From AWTP1-13 sp963770295 (GTDB taxonomy: Bacteria; Pseudomonadota; Alphaproteobacteria; Rhizobiales; Hyphomicrobiaceae), in NCBI GenBank assembly GCA_963770295.1, contig CAVYPA010000010.1, forward strand, positions 434,001 to 498,000: DNA of 64,000 nucleotides, read 5' to 3'. Positions 27,448-35,793 of the stretch are shown piece by piece. A program made the position numbers and the translations under genes. The notes under the pieces were generated by a model that had not been told where the DNA came from, searched no databases, and saw nothing but the letters and a program-made list of their open reading frames with translations. Position 1 is the stretch's first letter. Each line of letters starts with the position of its first letter.

Positions 27448-28260
27448 ATGACATTGGCGGAAAAGGTGGCGGCGCATCTGCCGTATTTGCGGCGTTTTGC
27501 GCGGTCCCTCACGGGCAGCCAGAAGAGCGGCGATGCCTACGTGGCCTCCACGCTCGAAGCCATTCTTGCCGACCCCTCCATCTTCCAGCCCGAGTTGCCG
27601 GCCCGCATCGCCCTCTACCAGACGTTTCTTAGCATCTTCAATTCTGTGGCCCTGAACACGCAGGCGACGGATGCGGGTTCTCACGCCCTCGATGCGGCCA
27701 AACGCAACTTTGACATGCTGACGCCGCCGGCCCGACAGGCGTTCTTGCTGATCGCGGTGGAGGAGTTTTCCCCGCAGGATGCAGCGTTGGTGCTCAACGT
27801 GTCGCCCGCGGAGGTGCAAAGCCTCATCGACGAGGCCGGGCGCGAAATTGCACGCCAAATCGCCACCGATGTGGTCATCATCGAGGATGAGCCTCTGATT
27901 GCCCTGGACCTGGAGCGGCTCGTTACCTCCCTGGGCCATCGGGTGGTCAAGATTGCCCGCACCGAGCGACAGGCCGTCGAAGCCGTCTCCCGCACGCGCC
28001 CTGGCCTGATATTGGCGGACATTCAGCTCGCCGACGAAAGCTCGGGACTCGATGCCGTCAACGAGATTCTGCGTCAGTTTTCCGTGCCGGTGATTTTCAT
28101 TACGGCCTATCCGCAGCGGCTCTTGACGGGGACGCGTCCCGAACCGACCTTCCTGATCACCAAGCCGTTCCACCCCGACAATGTGAAGGCGATCATCAGC
28201 CAGGCCCTGTTCTTTGACGTGCGGGGGCGGCCAGAGCAGCCGCGGCTAGCCACCGCCTGA
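27448..28260 (+). CDS. phyR: PhyR-type response regulator (copy 2)
   Basis: A 270-residue paralogue of the 25.6 kb gene, same architecture: sigma-like domain at 1–132 (LTPPARQAFLLIAVEEFSPQ), receiver at 140–262 with VIIEDEPLIALDLERLV, phosphoacceptor Asp191 in LILADIQLADESSG, and FLITKPFHPD. I start it at ATG 27448, since the longer frame runs through the divergent nepR2. With nepR2 it forms the second NepR/PhyR pair, and its own promoter is EcfG-type. Confidence 0.93.
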   Translation: MTLAEKVAAHLPYLRRFARSLTGSQKSGDAYVASTLEAILADPSIFQPELPARIALYQTFLSIFNSVALNTQATDAGSHALDAAKRNFDMLTPPARQAFLLIAVEEFSPQDAALVLNVSPAEVQSLIDEAGREIARQIATDVVIIEDEPLIALDLERLVTSLGHRVVKIARTERQAVEAVSRTRPGLILADIQLADESSGLDAVNEILRQFSVPVIFITAYPQRLLTGTRPEPTFLITKPFHPDNVKAIISQALFFDVRGRPEQPRLATA

Positions 28261-28380
28261 CACCCCCGCGCGCTGGCGGCCGCGAGGGAGGCGAGGCCGC
28301 CCTTTTGGCTCCGGCCAAGGTCGAGTTTGGGGGCGGGGGCTCCGGTCACGTTCCTGCGAGCCCCCTGTCCGCGCGGGCAT

Positions 28381-28400
28381 TGATACGTTATAACATCGCA
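28381..28400 (+). promoter_or_regulatory. Candidate Zur box
   Basis: The 20-base element TGATACGTTATAACATCGCA has the perfect palindromic core GTTATAAC with partly symmetric arms, as in alphaproteobacterial Zur sites. It lies about 90 bases before the ZrgA-like gene. If bound by Zur with zinc it would repress the whole 28.5–31.7 kb operon. No zur gene is in the window. Confidence 0.55.
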
Positions 28401-28486
28401 ATAGCGCGACGGCGAACTTCGCCGCGATGGTCGGGCGGCGCCGGGGCGACGCCTTCGCGCGGCACCAATCGGGGACGCAAAGCCTT

Positions 28487-29074
28487 ATGCGCACGATCAG
28501 TCTTCTGACCCTTGGCCTCGGTCTCAGCCTCGGCGCCGGCGCAGCCTCGGCGCAGCAGCGACACCTGGGAGCGCATGAGCACGGACGCGGTACGCTCAAC
28601 ATGGCCATCGAGGGGGCCCGCGTCAGCCTCGAGCTTGAGGCACCGGGGGCCGACATCGTCGGTTTCGAGCACGTGGCCAAGACATCGCGCCAGAAGGCCG
28701 CCGTGGCGCAGGCCAAGAAACAGTTGCTTGCCCCGCAGGCCCTGTTCAAGTTTCCTGGCGCGGCGGGGTGTGTGGTGGCCGATGCCAGCGTTGATCTGGA
28801 AGGCGGTGGCGAGCATGAGCACGAGGAAGCCAAGGCCGGGAGCGCGGCCCCGAAGGAGCCTGAGGCCCCTCAACAGGACAACCACTCCAATTTTCATGCC
28901 CAGTACGCATTCAACTGCAAGGACCCGGCCAGCCTCACCGTCGTCGAATTCGGCTACTTTCAGGCTTTCGCTGGCGCCCAGAAGCTTGAGGTCAATGTGA
29001 TCACCGCCAAGGGGCAGACCACGTTCGAAGTGACGCGGGCCAAGCCGCGCATCGATCTTGCCGGCATGATGTAG
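28487..29074 (+). CDS. ZrgA-like (DUF2796) periplasmic zinc-uptake-associated protein
   Basis: A 195-residue secreted protein. The signal peptide MRTISLLTLGLGLSLGAGAA ends at SAQ. The DUF2796 motif follows: HLGAHEHGRGTLNMAIEGAR, then FEHVAKTSRQKAAV. A histidine/acid-rich linker, GEHEHEEAK, could bind zinc, and the domain ends with HAQYAFNCKDP and FGYFQAFAGAQKLEV. Vibrio ZrgA of this family takes part in zinc uptake. It is the first gene of a four-gene plus-strand run with an ABC transporter. ATG 28487 is chosen because it gives the signal peptide directly. Confidence 0.82.
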   Translation: MRTISLLTLGLGLSLGAGAASAQQRHLGAHEHGRGTLNMAIEGARVSLELEAPGADIVGFEHVAKTSRQKAAVAQAKKQLLAPQALFKFPGAAGCVVADASVDLEGGGEHEHEEAKAGSAAPKEPEAPQQDNHSNFHAQYAFNCKDPASLTVVEFGYFQAFAGAQKLEVNVITAKGQTTFEVTRAKPRIDLAGMM

Positions 29075-29089
29075 GCTGCGGGTTGCCGC

Positions 29090-29830
29090 ATGGTTGCCAT
29101 CAGCCTGGACTCGCCTGCCCCCAGGTCGCACGTCATCGCCGTGTCCGACCTGCGCTTTACCTGGCCGGGCCGCAATGCCTTTGCGCTTGCCATCGACCGT
29201 TTCGTCTTGCCGGCGGGCGAGCGGCTGTTGCTGATTGGGCCGTCGGGCAGCGGCAAATCGACCTTCCTCGGCCTTATTTGTGGCATCCTGACACCGCAGC
29301 TGGGACGCATCGAAATTCTTGGCACCGACATTGCTGGCCTGTCGGCGGCCGCGCGCGACGCCTACCGCGCCGAGCACTTCGGCATCATTTTTCAAATGTT
29401 CAACCTGTTGCCCTACGGGACCGTGATCGACAATGTGCTGCTACCCTTGAGCTTCGCGCCCGGGCGTCGCCGCCGCGTCAGCGCCAAGGGGACGGCAGAA
29501 CAGGAAGCCGCGCGCCTGTTGAGTTGGCTGGGCCTGACGGCAGACCTCGTGCGCGGGCCATTGGCGGCCAAGCTCAGCGTCGGACAGCAGCAAAGGGTTG
29601 CTGCCGCCCGGGCGCTGATCGGCGCGCCGGAGCTGATCGTGGCCGATGAGCCAACGTCGGCTTTGGATCGAGATCGCCAGCTGGCCTTTCTCGACCTCCT
29701 TTTCAGCGAAAGCAACGAGGCAGGTGCGACGCTCATCATGGTAAGCCATGATGAGAGCCTCGCCGCCCGTTTCGACAGGGTGATGCGGCTCGACGAAATC
29801 GCGCTTGCAGGGCAGAAGGGCAGCTCATGA
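29090..29830 (+). CDS. ABC transporter ATP-binding protein (LolD/MacB type)
   Basis: A 246-residue ATPase with all motifs: Walker A GPSGSGKST, Q-loop FGIIFQMFNLLPYGTV, signature AKLSVGQQQRVAAARAL, Walker B LIVADEPTSALD and the switch His in MVSHDESLA. It belongs to the MacB/LolD group that pairs with FtsX-fold permeases; the next gene is such a permease and overlaps it by four bases. In this context it probably powers zinc-linked transport or an envelope mechanotransmission step, not classic import. Confidence 0.92.
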   Translation: MVAISLDSPAPRSHVIAVSDLRFTWPGRNAFALAIDRFVLPAGERLLLIGPSGSGKSTFLGLICGILTPQLGRIEILGTDIAGLSAAARDAYRAEHFGIIFQMFNLLPYGTVIDNVLLPLSFAPGRRRRVSAKGTAEQEAARLLSWLGLTADLVRGPLAAKLSVGQQQRVAAARALIGAPELIVADEPTSALDRDRQLAFLDLLFSESNEAGATLIMVSHDESLAARFDRVMRLDEIALAGQKGSS

Positions 29831-31086
29831 TCGTCTTGCGACTGGCGCTGCAGTCTTTGCGCAATCGCTGGGTCACGGCGCTGCTCACCGTGCTGGCGAT
29901 CGCGGTCAGCGTCGTCCTGCTATTGGGCGTCGAAAAGATCCGCACCGGCGCGCGCCAGAGCTTTGCCGACACCATTTCCGGCACCGATTTGATCGTCGGG
30001 GCGCGCAGCGGCAGCCTCAACCTCTTGCTTTATTCGGTGTTCCGCATCGGCAACGCCACCAACAACGTGTCCTGGCAAAGCTATCAGGATATCCTGGCGC
30101 GGCCGGAGGTGGACTGGGCCGTCCCGCTGTCGCTCGGGGACAGTCACCATGGTTTTCGTGTGCTAGGCACGACGGGCGACTACTTCGCCCACTACCGCTT
30201 TCGGCAAACGCACGGGCTCACGTTTCGCGCGGGTGCGCCCTTCAACGACCTGTTCGATGCCGTGGTCGGAGCCGATGTCGCCGCGGCCCTGGGGTACGGG
30301 GTTGGTGACCCGATTGTTGTCTCGCATGGATTGGGCTCGGTCTCTTTCATCGAGCACGACGACAAACCCTTTCGCGTCTCCGGCATCCTAGAAAAGACCG
30401 GCACGCCGGTCGATCGCACCGTGCACGTCAGTCTGGAGGCGATCGAAGCCATTCACGTGGATTGGCAAAGCGGAGCGCGGGTCCCCGGGCAAAGCATATC
30501 GGCCGACGAAGTGCGCCGGATGGATTTGAAGCCGAAAGCGATCACGGCGGCCCTCGTTGGTCTCAAGTCGAAGTTGGCGACGTTTCGTCTGCAACGGCAA
30601 ATCAACGAGTATCGAGCTGAACCGCTATCGGCCATCCTGCCGGGGGCCGCTTTGCAGGAACTGTGGGGGCTGGTTGGCATCGCCGAGACGGCTTTGACGG
30701 TGGTGTCCGCCATGGTGGTGGCGACCGCCCTGCTCGGCATGGTCACCATGATCCTGACCACCTTGAACGAGCGCCGGCGCGAGATGGCCATCTTGCGCTC
30801 GGTCGGCGCACGGCCGCGTACCATTCTGGCATTGCTGATGGCCGAGGCCGGCGTGCTCACTTTGACGGGAATTGCGCTCGGCATCGTTCTTCTCTACATC
30901 GGCTTGTTGGCTTTGCAGCCCTTTGTGGACACGAGCTACGGCCTGCATTTGCCGATCGATGCGCCAAAGCCGGCCGAGCTCTTGAGCCTCATCAGCATCG
31001 CGGTCGCCGGCTGCCTCGCGGGCCTGCTGCCAGCGTGGCGCGCCTATCGCCTTTCGGTGGCGGATGGAATGACGGTGAGGACGTGA
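29827..31086 (+). CDS. FtsX-like ABC transporter permease
   Basis: A 419-residue permease with the MacB/FtsX plan: an N-terminal membrane helix (WVTALLTVLAIAVSVVLLLG), a large periplasmic domain, and three C-terminal helices (AMVVATALLGMVTMILTTLN, MAEAGVLTLTGIALGIVLLY, ISIAVAGCLAGLLPAWRAY). The NERRREMAILRSVGARPR coupling region is typical. It overlaps the ATPase gene by four bases and acts with it. Confidence 0.92.
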   Translation: MIVLRLALQSLRNRWVTALLTVLAIAVSVVLLLGVEKIRTGARQSFADTISGTDLIVGARSGSLNLLLYSVFRIGNATNNVSWQSYQDILARPEVDWAVPLSLGDSHHGFRVLGTTGDYFAHYRFRQTHGLTFRAGAPFNDLFDAVVGADVAAALGYGVGDPIVVSHGLGSVSFIEHDDKPFRVSGILEKTGTPVDRTVHVSLEAIEAIHVDWQSGARVPGQSISADEVRRMDLKPKAITAALVGLKSKLATFRLQRQINEYRAEPLSAILPGAALQELWGLVGIAETALTVVSAMVVATALLGMVTMILTTLNERRREMAILRSVGARPRTILALLMAEAGVLTLTGIALGIVLLYIGLLALQPFVDTSYGLHLPIDAPKPAELLSLISIAVAGCLAGLLPAWRAYRLSVADGMTVRT

Positions 31087-31099
31087 AGAGAGGTTTCTG

Positions 31100-31687
31100 A
31101 TGCGCACGGCATCCCATGTGGCAATCCTGCTCGGCGCGCTGAGCGCCGCCGCCTGGCTGTTGCCCGTCCCGCCCGCGACCGCCGCCGACGCGGTCTTGAG
31201 CCTCAAATGGGATCAGCTGGTGCCGCCGGCGCCGCCGAAACCGCCGAAGGCATTTTTCAGCGGCAGGCCGACCGATCCTGGTGCCTTCGGCGCGCCGGAG
31301 CACGCGCCGTCCGCGACGCAGCCGCTGGTCGAAGGGCGCTGGATGTCGGCGCCGGCCAAGTCCAGCGGCAGCCCGCCTGCGGTCGTTGCGAGCCTTGACG
31401 GCAAGCGGGTCCAGATCGGCGGCTACGTCGTGCCGCTCGACTTCGACGCGACGCGGGTAAAGGAATTCCTGCTGGTGCCCTTCGTGGGCGCGTGTATCCA
31501 CGTGCCACCGCCGCCGCCCAACCAGATCGTCTACGTCAAGGCTGAGGGTGGTGTTGACGTCAAGGGTACCTTCGATCCGGTGTGGGTCACAGGGACATTG
31601 ACCGTTACCGCGGCGTTTACTGGTCTCGCCGAGGCGGGCTACAGCCTGGACGCCGAAAAGGTGGAACCGAGGCCGGTGAAGGACTGA
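31100..31687 (+). CDS. DUF3299 domain-containing secreted protein
   Basis: A 195-residue exported protein with a signal peptide ending near PPATAADA. The DUF3299 core reads VQIGGYVVPLDFDATRVKEF then LLVPFVGACIHVPPPPPNQI and TFDPVWVTGTLTV. DUF3299 proteins often accompany ZrgA-like/ABC operons controlled by Zur. The exact role is unknown; cysteine and histidine in GACIH could hold a metal. It is the last gene of the run. Confidence 0.87.
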   Translation: MRTASHVAILLGALSAAAWLLPVPPATAADAVLSLKWDQLVPPAPPKPPKAFFSGRPTDPGAFGAPEHAPSATQPLVEGRWMSAPAKSSGSPPAVVASLDGKRVQIGGYVVPLDFDATRVKEFLLVPFVGACIHVPPPPPNQIVYVKAEGGVDVKGTFDPVWVTGTLTVTAAFTGLAEAGYSLDAEKVEPRPVKD

Positions 31688-31839
31688 CCCGGCCGCGAAC
31701 CGGCCGCCTTGCGCCGGCCGTTTTGCCGAGCTACTCAAGGATAGCATTGCGTTTCGGCAGGGTAGCTCGCTGATCGCGGCAGAACCTCGTTAGGGCGAGG
31801 GACACCTGGGCGACAGGTCGGTGGTGGGGCAAACGAGCC

Positions 31840-32139
31840 ATGAGACACCATCGCCTCGCCGTCCTGATCGCCGCCGTCAGCTTGCTTGGCACTGACGCAC
31901 CCGCCCACGATTGGTACCCGCTTGAATGTTGCAGCGGTCAGGACTGCGGTCCGGCCGAGACGGTCGAGCGCAGACCCGACGGCAGCTATCTTGTGACCTC
32001 GCGCGGATTGTCCGCCGTGATCCCGTCGGACTATGCCCTGTGGAGAAAGTCGCCGGACGGTCGCATCCACGTTTGCATCCGCAAGCTCAGGTCGGGCGGG
32101 GAATATCTGGTGTGCGCCTTTCGCGGCCCAGGTGTTTGA
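31840..32139 (+). CDS. Small secreted cysteine-rich hypothetical protein
   Basis: A 99-residue protein with signal peptide MRHHRLAVLIAAVSLLGTDA and a mature part starting HDWYPLECCSGQDCGP. The CC...C cluster plus two later cysteines could make disulfides. I recognise the motif from uncharacterised alphaproteobacterial periplasmic proteins but know no function. Confidence 0.65.
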   Translation: MRHHRLAVLIAAVSLLGTDAPAHDWYPLECCSGQDCGPAETVERRPDGSYLVTSRGLSAVIPSDYALWRKSPDGRIHVCIRKLRSGGEYLVCAFRGPGV

Positions 32140-32311
32140 GGCTTGTCGGGCCTTGCGGCTCTCGATAATGCTGCGGTCGGTGCAAGAAGGGCCATGGCGG
32201 CCCGATGCCGCTGTGGACGAGGCCTTGGCTGGCCTCGGCGCAAGCTCGCGACAAAGGCTCACAAGGTCGCGGACGACGCCGCGACCGTCGGGCTAACAAA
32301 GGGGCCAAACA

Positions 32312-33068
32312 ATGCCGGACAGGGTGATGCTCATCACCGGTGCCAGCCGGGGCATCGGCGCGGCCACGGCGCGCTTGGCGGCCGCACGCGGCTATGCGGT
32401 GGTGGTCAATTACGTCGCGCGCAAGGACGCGGCCGAGGCGGTGGCCGCCGATGTGGGCAAAGCTGGGCGCAAGGCCCTCACCATCCAGGCCGACATCGGC
32501 AAACCGCACGAGATCGCGCGGCTCTTTCAGGCCATCGATTCGGAATTCGGACGGCTCGACGCCTTCTTCAACAATGCCGGGATTTCTGAGCCGGGCAGCC
32601 AAATTCGTCGACATCGCGCCGGCACGGCTACAGCAGATTTTGGCCGTCAACACCACCGGGGCCTTCATCGCCGCGCAGGAAGCCGTACGCCGCATGTCGA
32701 CGCGGTTGGGGGGCGCCGGCGGCGTCATTGTCAATATGTCGTCGCTTGCCGCCAAGCTGGGCGGCGCAGCCGAATTGACCGACTACGCCTTCTCAAAGGG
32801 CGCCATCGATACGCTGACCATTGGTCTTGCCAAGGAGCTAGCGAGCGAGGGCATCCGCGTCAACGCGGTCAGACCGGGCCTGATCGAAACCGATATACAG
32901 AAGGATTTTGGCATTGGCGATCGCGTCGGCAAGTACAAGGATCTGGTGCCAATGAAGCGCGGCGGCACGCCCCAGGAAGTGGCAGAGGCGGTGCTGTGGC
33001 TGTGCTCGGACCAGGCGAGCTACATCACCGGTGTGCTCTTGGATGTGAGCGGCGGTCGCGGCCTCTAG
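32312..33068 (+). CDS. SDR family oxidoreductase, one frameshift
   Basis: A short-chain dehydrogenase read in two frames. The N-terminal frame has the Rossmann motif ITGASRGIGAATARLAAARG and NNAGISEPGS. A break near 32598–32600 (one extra base) leads to KFVDIAPARLQQILAVNTTG. The catalytic triad then follows in the other frame: Ser in NMSSLAAKLGG, Tyr-x-x-x-Lys in DYAFSKGAID, and RVNAVRPGLIETD. It ends at 33068 after ITGVLLDVSGGRGL. Total length is about 251 residues, normal. The shift is probably a sequence error. Substrate unknown; possibly a sugar or 3-oxoacyl reductase. Confidence 0.83.
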
Positions 33069-33174
33069 ACTTGCGGGAAATGCCAATCCCGTATAGTGCG
33101 CGTTCGTGTGCGTTGCTCGGCCTGGATTGTCCTCACGTGGCCACATGCCACATCATCGTTGCGATATCGAGCGC

Positions 33175-34488
33175 ATGATTGTAGCGACACCGAGCGCTTG
33201 GCCTGGTGGCTTCGAACCGACCGCGCAGCATCGCGCCGCGCATGACTATTTGCGTGAGGGAAGCGGCAATCTGTTCGTCACGGGTCGGGCCGGCACGGGC
33301 AAATCGACGTTGCTGCGCTGCCTCAAGGACCTGATCGCCGAGGAGATGGTGATCGTGGCACCGACTGGGCTCGCGGCCGTTAACGTCGGCGGTCAGACCA
33401 TCCATTCCTTCTTTGGCTTTCCGCCGCGGCTGATCCGGCCAGATGACATTCGCCGCAGTCGCAACGGCCGCCTGATGCGAAGGCTCAAGTTTCTCGTGAT
33501 CGATGAGGTCTCCATGGTCCGCTCCGACCTGATGTGGGCCATCGACCAGTCCTTGCGCGTCAATCGGGGTCGGCCGCGGGAACCGTTCGGCGGCGTGCGC
33601 CTGGCGCTATTCGGCGACTTGCATCAGCTGCCGCCCGTGATCAACGAGGCCGACGTCGCCGAGCATCTGGAAACGCAGCACGGCGGGCCGTTCTTTTTCA
33701 GTCTGGCGGCGCTGCGCGAGGGGGCCGGGACGGCGCTGATCGAATTGACGCAGGTCTTCCGCCAGAACGACGAGGTCCTCCTCGAGATCCTCAATCGCGT
33801 CCGCGACGGCGCCATCGATGCTGACAAGCTGGCGCTGCTCAACGCGCGGGTGCGTCCGATCCGCACCTTGGCGGAAGGCGAATCCTACGTCATCCTCACC
33901 CCCACCAACGCGGCGGCTAACCGCATCAACATGGCCTACCTCGCCGCCTTGTCCGGGCGGGCCAGTGCCTATGCGGCGGGCGTCACGGGTGAGTTCAGCG
34001 CCTCGGCGCATCCGACCGAGGAGAAGCTGGTGCTCAAGCCCGGGGCCAAGGTCATGCTGCTGCGCAACGATCCGGAGCGACGTTGGGTTAACGGGTCGAT
34101 TGCCCGCGTCGCGCGGCTCGCCGACGACAGAGTGTGGATCGAGATTGATGGCGCCGAGCACGAGGTCGAGCAGGTCTCCTGGGAAAGCCGGCGTTATGCC
34201 TACGACAAGGCGCAGGAAAGGATCGTCGAGACGGTGGCCGGCACTTTCCGTCAGTTTCCGCTGCGCCTGGCCTGGGCCTTGACCATTCACAAAAGCCAGG
34301 GCTTGACGCTCGACCATGTGTACATCGATCTCGGGCGGGGCGCTTTTGCTCACGGCCAGACTTATGTCGCCCTGTCGCGCTGCCGATCGCTTGCGGGTTT
34401 GGCACTGGCGCGGCCGCTGCGCGGCGCGGATATCCTGTTCGACGCATCGGTGCTTGGCTACCGCCGCGTGTTCGATGCCCTGATTTGA
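33175..34488 (+). CDS. PIF1-like superfamily 1 DNA helicase
   Basis: A 437-residue SF1B helicase. Walker A GRAGTGKST lies near residue 37, with APTGLAAVNVGGQTIHSFFG (motif Ia), Walker B FLVIDEVSMV, motif III GDLHQLPPV, and the C-terminal AWALTIHKSQGLTLDHVYID and YVALSRCRSLAGL. This is the PIF1/RecD2-like set typical of 'AAA family ATPase' bacterial PIF1 proteins. It probably unwinds DNA structures or forked substrates. ATG 33175 is chosen; the longer frame adds 23 residues of low-complexity sequence. Confidence 0.88.
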   Translation: MIVATPSAWPGGFEPTAQHRAAHDYLREGSGNLFVTGRAGTGKSTLLRCLKDLIAEEMVIVAPTGLAAVNVGGQTIHSFFGFPPRLIRPDDIRRSRNGRLMRRLKFLVIDEVSMVRSDLMWAIDQSLRVNRGRPREPFGGVRLALFGDLHQLPPVINEADVAEHLETQHGGPFFFSLAALREGAGTALIELTQVFRQNDEVLLEILNRVRDGAIDADKLALLNARVRPIRTLAEGESYVILTPTNAAANRINMAYLAALSGRASAYAAGVTGEFSASAHPTEEKLVLKPGAKVMLLRNDPERRWVNGSIARVARLADDRVWIEIDGAEHEVEQVSWESRRYAYDKAQERIVETVAGTFRQFPLRLAWALTIHKSQGLTLDHVYIDLGRGAFAHGQTYVALSRCRSLAGLALARPLRGADILFDASVLGYRRVFDALI

Positions 34489-34509
34489 CAGCTAGGGGAA
34501 AAATTTTCT

Positions 34510-34524
34510 GGATCACAGCGATCC
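34510..34524. promoter_or_regulatory. Short palindrome before the GNAT gene
   Basis: GGATC and GATCC flank a five-base spacer. It lies 21 bases before the ATG and overlaps the predicted promoter region, so it could be an operator. Evidence is the symmetry only. Confidence 0.3.
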
Positions 34525-34533
34525 GGGCCGCGC

Positions 34534-34539
34534 TATAGT
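34534..34539 (+). promoter_or_regulatory. Possible −10 box directly before a start codon
   Basis: TATAGT lies seven bases before ATG 34546. If used, the transcript would start at or next to the start codon, giving a leaderless or near-leaderless mRNA. No clear −35 is visible. Confidence 0.35.
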
Positions 34540-34545
34540 GTGGGT

Positions 34546-35055
34546 ATGCTGGGCTCGGGTGCAAAGGTGCGGGTGCGTGGCGGCAAGCCTGCCGATGCAA
34601 AGGCGCTCGCCAATGTTTTCAAGGATTCCTGGCTGTTCGCCTATCGCGGCATCATCCCGCAACGCCATCTCGACAGCATGGTTCGCCAGCGCTCGCCGGA
34701 GTGGTGGCGCGATGCCATGAAAACCGGCGATAGTACGTTGGTGCTGGACGTCGGGGGTGCGGTTGCAGGCTACGCAACGCTCGGCAACTCGCGCCAGCGC
34801 GGGCGCTACCAGGGCGAGATCTACGAGCTCTATCTTGATCCGCTCTATCAAGGCTTGGGCCTCGGCGAGCACTTGTTCGAGGGCTGCCGGCACGCGCTCG
34901 ACATGCGCAGGCTCGACGGCCTCATCGTTTGGGCCCTGCTCGGCAATTCCAGCGCCTGCGACTTTTATTGGCGCCGCGGTGGGCGTCCGGTGGCAAGCAC
35001 CTTCACCCGCATCGGCGGCGAGCGGCTGGAAAAGGTCGCCTTCGCCTGGGGCTGA
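34546..35055 (+). CDS. GNAT family N-acetyltransferase
   Basis: A 169-residue acetyltransferase with the GNAT core. The strand IYELYLDPLYQGLGLGEHLF is followed by the acetyl-CoA helix CRHALDMRRLDGLIVWALLG and then NSSACDFYWRRGG. The acceptor substrate is unknown. A GTG at 34540 is an alternative start. It lies 57 bases after the helicase gene. Confidence 0.85.
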   Translation: MLGSGAKVRVRGGKPADAKALANVFKDSWLFAYRGIIPQRHLDSMVRQRSPEWWRDAMKTGDSTLVLDVGGAVAGYATLGNSRQRGRYQGEIYELYLDPLYQGLGLGEHLFEGCRHALDMRRLDGLIVWALLGNSSACDFYWRRGGRPVASTFTRIGGERLEKVAFAWG

Positions 35056-35061
35056 CGCGGC

Positions 35062-35625
35062 CTACATGGGGCTTTTGCCCTTTTCGCCCAGGGCCTGCGG
35101 CTCGGCTCGGCAGTCAAAGCTGCGCGCCTCGGCGTCGGCGATGCGGCGCGCCAGGGCGATGGCATCGGCATTGGCCAGCGCGTCGATGTAGGCGACGTGG
35201 CAGGTTTCCTCAGGCGTCACCTTGGAGATGACCAAAACGTCGCCCCGCAGGCCATGCTGCGAGGTGTGATAGCGCACGATGGTGGCGTAGGGAACGTAGC
35301 CGCCGCCACGCCGCTCGAAACGCCATTCGATCGTGGCCCGCCGACTGCCAGCCTCGAAAATCGTGTTGAAGGGCCCAAGGGTTTGCGTGGCGGCGCGGCG
35401 ATGTTCGGCATCCTTGCCGGCGCTCACGAACTGGTGCAGGTCGCCCGCGGCAACATAGATAGGGTAACCCGGCAAGCCCTGGCAGCGCCAGGCATCGCCA
35501 TCCTTGTGTCGCTTGATCGGCTGACAGGATTTGAGCTCAACCGTCGTGTACAGGCTTTTGACCGGACTGGCTGCGGCCGGTCCCAGCATCAAAATGAACG
35601 CACATAGCGCCGCCGGCGCACGCAT
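35062..35625 (-). CDS. Secreted hypothetical protein
   Basis: A 187-residue exported protein with signal peptide MRAPAALCAFILMLGPAAAS and cleavage after AAAS. The mature part carries four cysteines (SCQPIKRHKDGDAWRCQGLP and two later) and looks like an uncharacterised alphaproteobacterial envelope protein; no function is known. The start at 35625 is the last ATG before the signal peptide. It is convergent with the GNAT gene and divergent from dapB. Confidence 0.7.
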   Translation of the reverse strand: MRAPAALCAFILMLGPAAASPVKSLYTTVELKSCQPIKRHKDGDAWRCQGLPGYPIYVAAGDLHQFVSAGKDAEHRRAATQTLGPFNTIFEAGSRRATIEWRFERRGGGYVPYATIVRYHTSQHGLRGDVLVISKVTPEETCHVAYIDALANADAIALARRIADAEARSFDCRAEPQALGEKGKSPM

Positions 35626-35793
35626 GCTCGCGCCTCCTTGCGAGACCCTCAGCCGCCGGCCAGTCTTTGCGAGCGAGCCGCGGAGCACGTATACCATGAC
35701 AGCTGCAAACTTTCTCTGGCGCCGCGTGCGGGCCAATGCTTCCGTGCCCCTAGCGCCGTTGCTATAGGGGCTTGAGAGCCAGATAGGTGGGTG

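Noticed and set aside
34485..34490. TTGACA as the −35 box for the GNAT gene
   Set aside because: It overlaps the helicase stop codon and is 43 bases from the TATAGT box, far outside a usable spacing.
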